Numbered from the stretch's first letter, positions 1-9,259 are shown. The stretch is 64,000 bases of DNA from Cryobacterium sp. MP_M3 (GCF_015752155.1 NZ_JADOVI010000015.1:1-64000); one strand, 5' to 3'. The notes: generated by a model not told the origin, from the letters alone. Numbers and translations are program-made.

Positions 1-91
1 ATCATCATGTCCCTGCATGAACCAAGTCTTAACCACGCCCACAAATCCATGCAGAGGCGCGCCTTAATACGCCAGATTAATCAGCGCGCTC

Positions 92-625
92 CTAGAGGGC
101 GCCGCCCGCTGCCGCGGGGGCGTCTGAGTCGACCGGGCCGCCTGCGACCGTTTCCCGGGCGATGTAGTTCTCGATGTCGAACAGGTTGTCGCCGGCTCGC
201 TGCGCGATCGTCAGCAGGGTGGACATCGATGCGACCTCTTCGACCTGCTCCTTGAGGAACCAGAGCATCGCCTGTTCGCCGAGGGCGTCCCCGTCGGCGC
301 GGGCCGCGCGGAAGAGCGCCTCGATCTGGGAGGTGACCTGCTTCTCCTGGGCCAGGGCGAGCGCGATCGGCTCGACGGCGAGGGTGAAGTTGTTCTGCAC
401 GGCCGGGATTCCCGGGATCTCGACTCCGAGGTCGCGGTCGAGCCGGTACTGCACCAGCATCATGGCGTGGTTGCGCTCCTCGACCGACTGGGCGTAGAAG
501 TGCGCGGCGAGCCGGGGCAGGGCCTGATTGTCGAACCAGACGGCGATGGCGATGTACTGCTGCGACGCGGCAAACTCGTTGCCGATCTGAAGGGAAAGGA
601 GTTCGCTGAAGGAAGTCTGGCTCAT
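92..625 (-). CDS. Ferritin, non-heme iron storage protein
   Basis: This 177-residue ferritin-like four-helix protein oxidises Fe(II) and stores it as mineral inside a cytosolic 24-mer cage, by family knowledge. The ferroxidase ligands are visible: E17 in IGNEFA, then E49, E50 and H53 in the EERNHA motif, with further acidic residues in FLKEQVEEV near residue 130. The length matches bacterial ferritins, followed by a short Ala-rich tail. The ATG has no good Shine-Dalgarno, but TACCGT lies 6 nt upstream, so the transcript is probably leaderless. It lies downstream of mazG on the same strand. Family identity is firm; the choice between ferritin subtypes is not. Confidence 0.93.
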   Translation of the reverse strand: MSQTSFSELLSLQIGNEFAASQQYIAIAVWFDNQALPRLAAHFYAQSVEERNHAMMLVQYRLDRDLGVEIPGIPAVQNNFTLAVEPIALALAQEKQVTSQIEALFRAARADGDALGEQAMLWFLKEQVEEVASMSTLLTIAQRAGDNLFDIENYIARETVAGGPVDSDAPAAAGGAL

Positions 626-631
626 GCTCTG

Positions 632-637
632 ACGGTA
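632..637 (-). promoter_or_regulatory. Putative -10 of leaderless ferritin promoter
   Basis: TACCGT on the minus strand is separated by 6 nt from the ferritin ATG, the same geometry seen at many other first genes in this window. No clear -35 is seen. Confidence 0.4.
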
Positions 638-730
638 CCCGGCAGGGCCGTGCCGCGCCAGCCGGGGCGTGCGGCTAACGAGGCCTGCGGCTGACGAGGA
701 GTAGCGGCCGCCGAGGCTCTCGCGCGACGG

Positions 731-1495
731 TCAGTCGAGCGACGGGGCCGGCCGGCCGATGATGCCGGCGTCGGAGAAGTCGCCGGGGAAGTCGCCGGAG
801 TCGGCGTCCCCGCCGGAGGCCGGCCCGGCATCCGGCCCGGCGCCCTCGCCCTCGCCTTCGGCTGCGCGGATCTCATCCTGCAACCCGCGGAGCGCGGTCC
901 GGAGAGCACGCTCCGAGTCGAGCCCCTGAGCCTTCGCGGCGGACACGATGGCCAGCAGCAGCGGCCCGAGCTCGTCCTCGCTCTCGATCGGCAGCGGGAA
1001 GGCGGACTCCGTGCCGAGAAGGCCGATCTTCTGCGCCCGCCCGAGCACCTTGTCGGCGAGGGCGAGGGCCGGCATCCCCTGGGGGATCCCGTCGAGCACG
1101 CTGGTGCGGTGCGGCTTCTCCGCGGCCTTGAAATCGTCCCACGCCGCGACGACGTCATCGGCGGTCGCCAGTGACAGGTCACCGAAGACGTGCGGATGCC
1201 GCCCTACCATTTTCGCGGTCATCTGCGCGGCGACGTCCTGGATGTCGAAGTCCTCGCCGCTGGTGTGCGCGGCGAGGTCGGCGTGGAAGAGCACCTGGTA
1301 GAGCACGTCGCCGAGTTCCTCGATCATCTCCTCGCGGCCGCCCGCCTCGATCGCGTCGATCAGCTCGTGGCTCTCCTCGATCAGGTACTGCACGAGGGAC
1401 TCGTGGGTCTGGTCCGCGTCCCACGGGCAGCCGCCGGGCGCACGGAGCCGGGCGACGGTCTCGATCAGGATGTCGAGCTGGCTGGGCTGGGTCAT
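731..1495 (-). CDS. mazG: MazG-type nucleoside triphosphate pyrophosphohydrolase
   Basis: This cytosolic enzyme hydrolyses non-canonical or excess (d)NTPs to monophosphates, a house-cleaning role. The MazG domain fills the N-terminal half: CPWDADQTHESL near residue 25, then EESHELIDAIE and EELGDVLYQVLFHADLA, which carry the metal-binding acidic residues. The C-terminal region after about residue 190 is Gly/Asp/Ala-rich and probably disordered. I chose the ATG at 1495, not an upstream in-frame ATG, because AGGAGG stands 5 nt before it; this gives 254 residues. It lies 47 nt after the mfd stop and is probably cotranscribed with it. Confidence 0.93.
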   Translation of the reverse strand: MTQPSQLDILIETVARLRAPGGCPWDADQTHESLVQYLIEESHELIDAIEAGGREEMIEELGDVLYQVLFHADLAAHTSGEDFDIQDVAAQMTAKMVGRHPHVFGDLSLATADDVVAAWDDFKAAEKPHRTSVLDGIPQGMPALALADKVLGRAQKIGLLGTESAFPLPIESEDELGPLLLAIVSAAKAQGLDSERALRTALRGLQDEIRAAEGEGEGAGPDAGPASGGDADSGDFPGDFSDAGIIGRPAPSLD

Positions 1496-1542
1496 GCGGG
1501 CCTCCTGGGGTTCGGTCTCATCGTAGGCGGCGGGTCCGGGCG

Positions 1543-4500
1543 TCACGCGGACGGCGCCGCGACCGCGTCGACCGGCCGAGGGAAGATCGCGTCCAACAGC
1601 GAGCCGGCCCAGGCGATCAGGGCCGCGTCGCCGAGCGGCTCACCGTTGATCCGGGGCATCGGCACGGTCAGCGACCCGTTCTGGGTGAAGTAGCGCGAGC
1701 CCGGGTACATCCGTTGCAGCCGCACCTGCATCGAATCGGCGAGGTTCGCCGGGGAGACGCGGAGGTTGGAGCCCATCGCGACGACCTCGCCCAGGCCGGC
1801 CTGCTGCGCCAGCCAGCGCAGCCGGGAGACCAGGATGAGGTTCTGCACCGGCTGCGGCGGCTCGCCGTAGCGGTCGGTGAGTTCGTCGAGGACCAGGTCG
1901 ATCTGGTCCTTCGCGGCCGTCGGCGAGCTGGCGGCGGACAGCTTCTGGTAGGCCTCGAGGCGCAACCGCTCGCTGTCGACGTAGTCCTCGGGGATGTGCG
2001 CGTCGACGGGCAATTCGAGCCGCAGCTCGGTCTGGCCCTCGGCGACGTCGCCGCGGAAGGTGCTCACGGCCTCGCCGATCATGCGCAGGTAGAGGTCGAA
2101 GCCGACCCCGGCGATGTGCCCGGCCTGCTCACCGCCGAGCAGGTTGCCGGCGCCGCGGATCTCGAGGTCTTTGAGCGCCACCTGCATGCCGGCGCCCAGC
2201 TCGTTGTTCGCGGCGATCGTCGACAGCCGGTCGTGGGCGATCTCGGTGAGCGGCTTGTTCTCGTCGTAGAGGAAGTAGGCGTAGGCGCGCTCCCGGCCGC
2301 GGCCGACCCTCCCCCGCAGCTGGTGCAGCTGGCTCAGCCCGAACTTGTCGGCGCGGTCGATGATGATCGTGTTCGCGTTGGCGATGTCCAGGCCGGTCTC
2401 GATGATCGTCGTCGAGACGAGCACGTCGAACTTGCGTTCCCAGAAGTCCACGACGACCTGTTCCAGCTGGGCTTCCGGCAGCTGGCCGTGCGCCACGGCG
2501 ATCCGCGCCTCCGGCACGAGCTCGGCCAGCTTCGCGGCGACCCGGTTGATGCTCGACACCCGGTTGTGCACGACGAAGATCTGGCCCTCCCGCAGCAGCT
2601 CGCGGCGGATCGCCGCCGCCACCTGCCGGTCGGAGTACGGGCCGACGAAGGTGAGGATCGGGTGCCGGTCCTCCGGCGGGGTGGCCAGGGTCGACATCTC
2701 CCGGATGCCGGTGACCGCCATCTCCAGCGTGCGCGGGATCGGGGTGGCACTCATCGCGAGGATGTCCACGTTCGTCTTCAGCTTCTTCAGCGCATCCTTG
2801 TGCTCCACCCCGAACCGCTGCTCCTCGTCGATGATGACGAGGCCGAGGTCCTTGAACACGATCGACTCGGAGAGCAGCCGGTGGGTGCCGATCACGAGGT
2901 CCACGGTGCCGTCGAGCATCCCGGCGATGGTTTCGCGGGACTCCTTCTCGGTCTGGAACCGGCTGAGCGCGCGCAGGTGCACCGGGAACCCGGCGAAGCG
3001 CTCCTGGAAGGTCTCCATGTGCTGGCGCACGAGCAGGGTCGTCGGCACGAGCATGACGACCTGCTTGCCGTCCTGGATCGCCTTGAACGCGGCGCGCACG
3101 GCCACCTCGGTCTTGCCGAAGCCGACGTCGCCGGAGAGCAGCCGGTCCATCGGGATGGGCCGTTCCATGTCGGCCTTCACCTCGTCGATGGTGGTGAGCT
3201 GGTCAGGCGTCTCCGCGAACGGGAACGCCTCCTCCAGTTCGCGCTGCCATGGGGTGTCCGGCCCGAACGCGTGGCCCTTGCTGGCCATCCGCGCCGAGTA
3301 CAGCTTGACCAGTTCGACGGCGATGTCGCGCACGGCCTTGCGGGCCTTGGTCTTCGCGGCGGACCAGTCGCTGCCGCCCATCTTGCTGAGCGCCGGGGCC
3401 TCCCCGCCGACGTACCGGCTGACCAGGTCGAGCTGGTCGGTCGGCACGTAGAGCTTGTCCCCGGGGTGCCCGCGCTTCGACGGGGCGTATTCAAGCACCA
3501 GGTACTCGCGCTTGGTCTTGACCGGGTTGCGGCCGCCGCTGGAAACCTCACGCTGGGTCAGTTCGACGAACCGGCCGATGCCGTGGGTCTGGTGCACGAC
3601 GTGGTCGCCGGCCTTGAGCTGGAGCGGGTCGACGACGTTCTTGCGGCGGCTGGCCAGCTTTTTGACCTGGCGGGCGTCGTAGCCGACGACGCGGCCGTAG
3701 AACTCGGACTCACTGACCAGTGTGAGTTTGGTCTCCGGGATTTCGAAGCCGTGGTCCACGGATGCCTTGAGTAGGTAGGCGATGCCGGGTTCCGGAACGG
3801 CCGGCCATTCGGTGACGATCCGGGCGGGGAGTTCTCGCTCGGCGAGCACGTCGGCGGCGCGCTCGACCAGCCCGGCGCCCTGGGCGACGATCCCGACGGT
3901 CCAGCCATCCTTCAGCCGGGCCGCGAGGTGCCCGACGGCGCCTTCGACGCTGCCCTGGAAGCTCGGCACGGCGTCGCCGTCGACGCGCACGGTGAGCAGC
4001 TCGTCGAGTTCGCGGTGCTCGGGGAGCACCGGGGCATCCGTCGGCGCCGCCTGGAACGAACTGAACGTCCACCAGGCGTGCGCGGACGGCTGGGCGCCCG
4101 GCGCGCTGAACGTGACCGATTCGCGCAGCCGGCCGAGGGTGAGGAAGTCCCCCGACTCCAGGTCGATCGGCGCCTCCGCGCCGGCGGTCGCGGCGCTCCA
4201 GGCGGCGCCGAGGAACTCGCGGTTCGTCTCGGCGAGGCTGATCGCCCGGGAGGCGACCCGTTCGGGCGAGATCACGGCCACGGCCGCCTCGCGGGGAAGA
4301 TAGTGCGTGATCGGAACGAGCCGGTCGACGAGCGCGGGCGCGAGGCTCTCCATCCCCTCGACGGGGATTCCCTCGGCGATCTTGGCGAGCAGCCCCGCCA
4401 GGCTCGGGAACTCGTGCTGCATCTCCCGGGCGCGCTGGCGCACGGCCGGACTGAGCAGCAGCTCGCGGCTCGGCGGCAGGGATACCCGCTCGATCGGCTC

Positions 4501-5181
4501 GGGCAGGGAACGCTGGTCGGCGACCGAGAAGGCGCGGATCTGCTCGACCTCGTCGCCGAAGAACTCCGCCCGGTACGGATGCGGCGCCACCGGCGGGAAC
4601 ACGTCGAGGATGCCGCCGCGCACGGCGAACTCGCCCCGGCGGGTGACCATGTCGACCCGGGTGTAGGCGAGGCCGACGAGTTCCCGGGCGATGGCGCCGA
4701 GGTCGTGGCCGCGCCCGCCGGCGGCCAGTTCGATCGGCTCGTAGTCGGTGAGGTTGTCGGCCACCGGCTGCAGGGCGGCCCGCACTGAGGCGATGACGAT
4801 CAGCGGGCGCCGGGCGGCGGGGTCGGATTCCTCCCAGTCCCGCATCCGCCGGAGCGCGTAGAGGCGCTTGCCGACGATCTCCGCGCCGGGACTGAGCCGT
4901 TCGTGCGGGAGGGTCTCCCAGGCGGGGAAGTCGACGATCTCGGCGCCGTCGGTGAAGCAGGTCAGGTTCTCGTGCAGGGACTCCGACTCACGCCCGGTCG
5001 CGGTGATGACGAGCAGGGCCTGGGCCTTCTCCAGCCGGCCGCGCTGCTCGAGCATGGCCGCGATCAGCGGTGCCCGCAGGCCCTCGGTGAGCGAGAAGTC
5101 CGCGTCGCGGTTTGCGAAGGTGAGGGCGTTGTCGAATGTGGAGGCGCGCGAAAGTGTGGCAATTAAGCCCTGAAGAGTCAC
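1543..5181 (-). CDS. mfd: Transcription-repair coupling factor Mfd
   Basis: Mfd is a DNA translocase that displaces stalled RNA polymerase at lesions and recruits UvrA. The protein has 1212 residues, close to the usual 1150-1200. An N-terminal UvrB-like module comes first, then the RNAP-interacting Tudor-like domain (LKAGDHVVHQTHGIGRF, around residue 530). The motor follows, with Walker A GDVGFGKT near 685 and DEEQ near 785, then the helicase C domain (ETGLDIANANT, QLRGRVGRG) and a C-terminal TRCF domain. The start is GTG with a weak ribosome site. It follows pth by 47 nt in the rplY-pth-mfd-mazG direction. Confidence 0.97.
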   Translation of the reverse strand: MTLQGLIATLSRASTFDNALTFANRDADFSLTEGLRAPLIAAMLEQRGRLEKAQALLVITATGRESESLHENLTCFTDGAEIVDFPAWETLPHERLSPGAEIVGKRLYALRRMRDWEESDPAARRPLIVIASVRAALQPVADNLTDYEPIELAAGGRGHDLGAIARELVGLAYTRVDMVTRRGEFAVRGGILDVFPPVAPHPYRAEFFGDEVEQIRAFSVADQRSLPEPIERVSLPPSRELLLSPAVRQRAREMQHEFPSLAGLLAKIAEGIPVEGMESLAPALVDRLVPITHYLPREAAVAVISPERVASRAISLAETNREFLGAAWSAATAGAEAPIDLESGDFLTLGRLRESVTFSAPGAQPSAHAWWTFSSFQAAPTDAPVLPEHRELDELLTVRVDGDAVPSFQGSVEGAVGHLAARLKDGWTVGIVAQGAGLVERAADVLAERELPARIVTEWPAVPEPGIAYLLKASVDHGFEIPETKLTLVSESEFYGRVVGYDARQVKKLASRRKNVVDPLQLKAGDHVVHQTHGIGRFVELTQREVSSGGRNPVKTKREYLVLEYAPSKRGHPGDKLYVPTDQLDLVSRYVGGEAPALSKMGGSDWSAAKTKARKAVRDIAVELVKLYSARMASKGHAFGPDTPWQRELEEAFPFAETPDQLTTIDEVKADMERPIPMDRLLSGDVGFGKTEVAVRAAFKAIQDGKQVVMLVPTTLLVRQHMETFQERFAGFPVHLRALSRFQTEKESRETIAGMLDGTVDLVIGTHRLLSESIVFKDLGLVIIDEEQRFGVEHKDALKKLKTNVDILAMSATPIPRTLEMAVTGIREMSTLATPPEDRHPILTFVGPYSDRQVAAAIRRELLREGQIFVVHNRVSSINRVAAKLAELVPEARIAVAHGQLPEAQLEQVVVDFWERKFDVLVSTTIIETGLDIANANTIIIDRADKFGLSQLHQLRGRVGRGRERAYAYFLYDENKPLTEIAHDRLSTIAANNELGAGMQVALKDLEIRGAGNLLGGEQAGHIAGVGFDLYLRMIGEAVSTFRGDVAEGQTELRLELPVDAHIPEDYVDSERLRLEAYQKLSAASSPTAAKDQIDLVLDELTDRYGEPPQPVQNLILVSRLRWLAQQAGLGEVVAMGSNLRVSPANLADSMQVRLQRMYPGSRYFTQNGSLTVPMPRINGEPLGDAALIAWAGSLLDAIFPRPVDAVAAPSA

Positions 5182-5228
5182 CGGTCAAGTCTACGCAGCC
5201 GCCGGCGCAGGCCGGGAGACCGGACGGG

Positions 5229-5810
5229 CTACGGGGAGTGGACCTTCTGCTGGGCGGCGGTGACGCCCTCGTCCGCGATCAGTTCGATCGCGTCGGCGGC
5301 ATCCGTCAGCAGGTTCGGCAGGATCGCCCGCTCGTCCTTGCTGAAATCGTGCAGCACGAAGTCGGCGGCGTCCTGGCGCCCGGGCGGGCGGCCGATGCCG
5401 ATCCGGATCCGCACGAACTCTTTCGTGCCGGTCGCCGCGATGATGTCGCGGAGGCCGTTGTGACCGCCGTGGCCGCCGCCGACCTTGATCTTGATCGTGT
5501 CGAAGGGAAGGTCGAGGTCGTCGTGGATGACGATCAGCCGCTCGGGCTCGAGCGAGTAGAAGCGCAGGAGCGCGGCGACGGGGCCACCGGACACGTTCAT
5601 GTAGGTGCTCGGCTTGGCGAGCACCAGCTTGGGTCCGCCGGGAAAGCTGCGGCCCTCGGCGACGGCCGAGGTGGTTTTGTGGTTCTTGAAGTTCGCCGAC
5701 AGACGGTCGGCGAGCACGGCCGCGACCATGTGGCCGACGTTGTGTCGGTTGCCGGCGTAGCCGGGCCCGGGGTTACCGAGCCCGACTACGAGCCAGAGAT
5801 TCTCGTCCAG
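5229..5810 (-). CDS. pth: Peptidyl-tRNA hydrolase, CTG start
   Basis: Pth releases tRNA from peptidyl-tRNAs that drop off the ribosome. The catalytic set is present: N13 in GLGNPG, H23 in GNRHNVG, the YMNVSG asparagine, HDDLDLP and GGHNGLR. The first ATG in frame lies at residue 28, downstream of N13 and H23, so it cannot be the real start. The only start-like codon before GLGNPG is CTG at 5810, preceded by GGAGGA with about 6 nt spacing, giving 193 residues, the family length. I therefore infer initiation at CTG. It sits 38 nt downstream of rplY. Confidence 0.93.
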   Translation of the reverse strand: MDENLWLVVGLGNPGPGYAGNRHNVGHMVAAVLADRLSANFKNHKTTSAVAEGRSFPGGPKLVLAKPSTYMNVSGGPVAALLRFYSLEPERLIVIHDDLDLPFDTIKIKVGGGHGGHNGLRDIIAATGTKEFVRIRIGIGRPPGRQDAADFVLHDFSKDERAILPNLLTDAADAIELIADEGVTAAQQKVHSP

Positions 5811-5848
5811 GGAATTCCTCCGCGGTCGACGAAGCCAGGTGGGGAAGA

Positions 5849-6469
5849 CTACTCGGCGGCAGGAGCCTCGGTGGCAGCCTCGGCTTCGGCCGGCTCTTCC
5901 TCTTCTTCTTCGGCGGGCAGGTGCACGTAGACCACAACGGCGTCGGGGTCGGAGATGAGCGAAGCGCCCTCGGGGAGCACGACGTCCTTCGCGTGGATCT
6001 GGGCGCCGTCTTCGAGACCGTCGATGGAGACGACGACGTTCTGCGGGATGCTGGTGGCCTCGACCTCGAGCATGAGGACCTTCGAGTCCAGGTCGGCGAT
6101 GGTGCCGGATGCGGCCTCGCCGGTCAGGTGCACGGAAACCTCGACCTGGACCTTCTCACCCTTGCGGATGACGATGAGGTCGAGGTGCTCGATGATCTGC
6201 AGGAACGGGTCCTTCTGAACATCCTTCACCAGGGTGAGGTGGGTGGTGCCTTCGACGTCAAGCTCGAGCACGGCGTTGGCGCGGCGCAGCAGCAGGCCGA
6301 TCTGGTGGGCCGGGAGGGCGACGTGGACCGGGTCGGTGCCGTGGCCGTAGATGACGGCGGGGATCTTGCCCAGCACGCGCAGCTTGCGGGCAGCGCCCTT
6401 GCCGAACTTGACGCGCAGGTCGGCGGCAATCTTGTTGTCTGCGACAACCTTCTTCTTGGCCTCAGCCAT
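5849..6469 (-). CDS. rplY: 50S ribosomal protein bL25, Ctc form
   Basis: bL25 binds 5S rRNA in the central protuberance of the 50S subunit. At 206 residues this is the long CTC form: an N-terminal bL25 RNA-binding domain (RKLRVLGKIPAVIYGHG near residues 25-40) plus the C-terminal TL5-like beta domain. It ends in an acidic tail of Glu and Ala residues. The start is the ATG at 6469, with AAGGAG 6-7 nt upstream; an upstream in-frame ATG lacks such a site. The pair rplY-pth is a common bacterial neighbourhood, and here it heads the rplY-pth-mfd-mazG series. Confidence 0.96.
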   Translation of the reverse strand: MAEAKKKVVADNKIAADLRVKFGKGAARKLRVLGKIPAVIYGHGTDPVHVALPAHQIGLLLRRANAVLELDVEGTTHLTLVKDVQKDPFLQIIEHLDLIVIRKGEKVQVEVSVHLTGEAASGTIADLDSKVLMLEVEATSIPQNVVVSIDGLEDGAQIHAKDVVLPEGASLISDPDAVVVYVHLPAEEEEEEPAEAEAATEAPAAE

Positions 6470-6801
6470 GATGTTTCTCCTTGCGGGCCTGGACGGCCCA
6501 GTCTGGTTTCGCGGACCGAAGCCCGGGAATCGTGGGTACTGGTTCAACTCGAACGCGTGTGCGCGTGAGGAAAGGCCGTGAAGCATCCCGCCGCGTCGAT
6601 AACGGATGCCGGTGAACGGTTACCCGCCGCCGACAGCCCTCGCCGAAGTTCAACTAGTGAGTCTAGCGGAGCGGGCGGGCCGGGGCGAACCGGGCGCCCG
6701 GCATCCGTCGCCCGAGGTGGCGCCGGTCACGCCACGTAACCGTTCAGGCCGACGCAGTAGCCTTGACGGAGGTTTGAGATCAATCACCTGAAGGAGCAAA
6801 C
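6470..6801. other. Divergent intergenic region rplY/gnd
   Basis: This 332-base gap has no credible gene. It must hold the divergent promoters of rplY (minus) and gnd (plus). TAGCCT at 6758-6763 is a possible -10 for gnd, which would give a leader of about 30 nt containing AAGGAG at 6791-6796. I could not fix a convincing rplY promoter. Confidence 0.4.
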
Positions 6802-8259
6802 GTGGCCGAATCCGGCGCAGCACAGGCAAACATTGGCGTAGTGGGGCTGGCGGTGATGGGGTCGAATCTGGCCCGCAACCTCGCCAGCCGCGCGGGGAAC
6901 ACGGTGGCGGTGTACAACCGCTCCCCCGAGCGCACCCGCCTGCTCACAGGCGAACACCCGGAGGCGAACTTCGTCGCCTCCGAAACGATCGAGGAGTTCG
7001 CCGCGTCGCTCCAGAAGCCGCGCACCGCGATCATCATGGTGCAGGCCGGCAAGGGCACGGATGCCGTGATCAGCCAGCTGACCGCCCTGTTCGAGCCCGG
7101 CGACATCATCGTCGACGGCGGCAACGCCGACTTCCAGGACACCATCCGCCGGGAGAAGGCCGTCCGCGCGACCGGCGTGAACTTCGTCGGCGCCGGCATC
7201 TCCGGCGGCGAGGAGGGTGCCCTCAAGGGCCCCAGCATCATGCCCGGCGGCTCCGTCGAGGCGTACGAGACCCTCGGCCCGATCCTCGAGTCGATCGCGG
7301 CCGTCGTCGACGGTGTGCCCTGCGTCACGCACGTGGGCACGGATGGCGCCGGTCACTTCGTCAAGATGATCCACAACGGCATCGAATACGCCGACATGCA
7401 GCTCATCGCCGAGGCCTTCGACCTGCTCCGCAAGGTCGGCGGGCACTCCCCCGCCGCCATCGCCGACGTGTTCACCGACTGGAACGCCGGCGACCTCGAG
7501 AGCTACCTGATCGAGATCACCGCCGAGGTGCTCCGGCAGGTCGACGCGAAGACAGGGCTGCCGTTCGTCGACATCGTGCTCGACGAGGCCGGTTCCAAGG
7601 GCACCGGGGTCTGGACCGTGCAGAACGCCCTCGACCTGGGCGTGCCCGTCGGCGGCATCGCCGAAGCCGTCTTCGCCCGCGCCGTGTCCAGCCACCCGGA
7701 ACAGCGCGTGCCGCTCCGCGCGGCCCTCGACGCCCGCCCGGAGATCGCCGTTGTCGGCCACACCTTCCAGGACGACGTGCGCCAGGCGCTCTACGCCTCC
7801 AAGGTCGTCGCCTACGCCCAGGGCTTCGACGCGATCATCGCCGGCGCCGAGAAGTACGGCTGGAAGATCGACAAGGGCGCCATCGCCACGATCTGGCGCG
7901 GCGGCTGCATCATCCGCGCCCAGTTCCTCAACCGGATCGTCGACGCCTACGCGAACGACCCCTCGATCCCGACCCTGCTCGTCGACCCGTACTTCGCCAA
8001 GGCCGTCGCCGACGGCGAGTCGGCCTGGCGCCGGGTCGTGTCGACCGCGGCGCTCTCCGGCATCCCGGTTCCCGGGTTCGCGTCGGCGCTGAGCTACTTC
8101 GACTCGCTCGCGAGCGAGCGGCTTCCCGCCGCGCTCGTGCAGGGCCAGCGCGACTTCTTCGGAGCGCACACCTACAAGCGTGTCGACATGCCCGGCACCT
8201 TCCACACCCTGTGGTCGGGCGACCGCAGCGAGGTCGAGACCGAGGGCTCCTCGCACTAG
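6802..8259 (+). CDS. gnd: 6-phosphogluconate dehydrogenase, decarboxylating, NADP-type
   Basis: This enzyme oxidises and decarboxylates 6-phosphogluconate to ribulose 5-phosphate, making NADPH in the oxidative pentose phosphate pathway. The 485 residues match the long dimeric form. The Rossmann motif GLAVMGSNLA is near residues 15-24, with NRSPERT after it; an Arg there favours NADP. The substrate and catalytic motifs follow: GPSIMPGG near 145, HFVKMIHNGIEY near 185 and the signature DEAGSKGTGVW near 255. The GTG start has AAGGAG upstream. The gene is monocistronic, convergent with the AbiEi-like gene and separated from it by a hairpin. Confidence 0.97.
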   Translation: MAESGAAQANIGVVGLAVMGSNLARNLASRAGNTVAVYNRSPERTRLLTGEHPEANFVASETIEEFAASLQKPRTAIIMVQAGKGTDAVISQLTALFEPGDIIVDGGNADFQDTIRREKAVRATGVNFVGAGISGGEEGALKGPSIMPGGSVEAYETLGPILESIAAVVDGVPCVTHVGTDGAGHFVKMIHNGIEYADMQLIAEAFDLLRKVGGHSPAAIADVFTDWNAGDLESYLIEITAEVLRQVDAKTGLPFVDIVLDEAGSKGTGVWTVQNALDLGVPVGGIAEAVFARAVSSHPEQRVPLRAALDARPEIAVVGHTFQDDVRQALYASKVVAYAQGFDAIIAGAEKYGWKIDKGAIATIWRGGCIIRAQFLNRIVDAYANDPSIPTLLVDPYFAKAVADGESAWRRVVSTAALSGIPVPGFASALSYFDSLASERLPAALVQGQRDFFGAHTYKRVDMPGTFHTLWSGDRSEVETEGSSH

Positions 8260-8271
8260 CAGCACCACACT

Positions 8272-8295
8272 CCGGCGGCAACTGTTGCCAGCCGG
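8272..8295. terminator. Hairpin between convergent gnd and AbiEi-like genes
   Basis: CCGGC-GGCAAC-T-GTTGCC-A-GCCGG forms an almost perfect stem in the 40-nt convergent gap. There is no T-run. It shares the CTGTTGCC core of the larger hairpins at 9367-9424 and 19668-19725. Confidence 0.5.
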
Positions 8296-8299
8296 CCGG

Positions 8300-9259
8300 T
8301 CAGCGAATGACCGGGAGCCCGGCGGTCGTGAGGATGCGCAGCAGCGACTGGCGCCGGCGGACATCGGATGGACCCCAGCGCGCCACGCCATTGCCTTCCG
8401 CGCGGAGGTCGTCCTCGCGAACCTTCTCCCGATGGACCGCCTCCCCGGGGGTCAGTCCCCGCAGGTACTCGTCTTTCAGGTACTTGCCCTTCCCGTCGAA
8501 CTCCCCGACCAGGCGGTAGGCCGGCCATTCGAAGTCGGTGAAGTAGAAGCCGCCGCGGGGGTTGGGATGGCACGTCTGGAGGAGCGGATCGGGGAAGCCC
8601 AGTTCGAAGATCGCCACTCGGCTCATCGATTCACCGGGGTTGTCCGCATGGGGCCGGCCGAAGGCGATGGCCCGGCCCGCCCTCACGGCTCCCCTGGCCG
8701 AGGCGCACTCGTGGAGTTTCTCGCTCAACACCTCCGCAGTCAGGAAGACCTCCGGGGCTGCGTTCCGCGGATTGAGGGCATGGTCGATCGCAACGACGGC
8801 GGTCGCGAAACTCACCGTGCGCGCCAGATCGATGAGGGTGCGGGCGGGGCTGGTCACGAGCATCCCGTCGATTTCGACGACGTCCCCGTCGGGGATGTCG
8901 CTGCGGTGGACCATGACACCGTTCTTGCTCCGTGCCCGGGAGTCCGGCGGGGCCAGCACGTGCACCGTGCTCGGCCAGGAGTCGGCCAGCGGAATCCCCC
9001 ACAGGACCGCCGCCGATTGGTGGCTGATCAGCGGGTCCCGCTTTCGAGTCGCGACGACGGCCCGGGTCTCCGCGAGGTGCCTCTGTGCCGGTGGGAGCCC
9101 CGCCCAATGCTCGGTAGTGCTGAAGACGCCGCGGCGCAGCCGTATGGCGCGCCCCGCGCCTTGCGCCTCGCGCCGAAACTGCCGGCCGGTTGACTCGGTG
9201 GCGGCTGCCCCGCCCGAGAGGTACAGCCCGGTGTGCTCGTCGATGTCCTCGTCAGCCAT
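8300..9259 (-). CDS. AbiEi-antitoxin-domain protein with DUF559-like C-terminus
   Basis: I recognise the general family, not a defined function. The N-terminal part resembles the winged-helix AbiEi domain of actinobacteria (IRLRRGVFSTTEHW, then LISHQSAAVLWGIPL). The C-terminal part, VGEFDGKGKY followed by REKVREDDLRAEG and VARWGPSDV, resembles the DUF559/Vsr nuclease-like fold, with a possible D-x-K core in FDGKGK. No AbiEii-type nucleotidyltransferase toxin is adjacent, so a toxin-antitoxin role is not supported. I chose the ATG at 9259 (319 residues) because GAACCT is 6 nt upstream, fitting a leaderless start. A longer reading upstream is possible. Confidence 0.7.
   Translation of the reverse strand: MADEDIDEHTGLYLSGGAAATESTGRQFRREAQGAGRAIRLRRGVFSTTEHWAGLPPAQRHLAETRAVVATRKRDPLISHQSAAVLWGIPLADSWPSTVHVLAPPDSRARSKNGVMVHRSDIPDGDVVEIDGMLVTSPARTLIDLARTVSFATAVVAIDHALNPRNAAPEVFLTAEVLSEKLHECASARGAVRAGRAIAFGRPHADNPGESMSRVAIFELGFPDPLLQTCHPNPRGGFYFTDFEWPAYRLVGEFDGKGKYLKDEYLRGLTPGEAVHREKVREDDLRAEGNGVARWGPSDVRRRQSLLRILTTAGLPVIR

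Noticed and set aside
1..91. Short reading frame at the window start
   Set aside because: Its peptide is Arg/Pro-rich and overlaps the ferritin 3' end; the bases before 92 hold no supported feature beyond a weak TTAAT/ATTAA inverted repeat.
1171..3774. Very long plus-strand open frame (867 codons) opposite mfd
   Set aside because: It is Arg/Gly/Asp-rich, antisense to a clear mfd gene, and only reflects third-position GC bias. The same holds for long frames at 8562-12491, 30545-32704 and 34634-37528.
5229..5729. pth as a 5'-truncated pseudogene
   Set aside because: The missing catalytic motifs are present in frame upstream, and a CTG start with a strong Shine-Dalgarno restores full length.
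8300..9259. Type IV toxin-antitoxin (AbiE) system
   Set aside because: Only the AbiEi-like domain is present; the neighbours are gnd and a small membrane protein, with no AbiEii nucleotidyltransferase.
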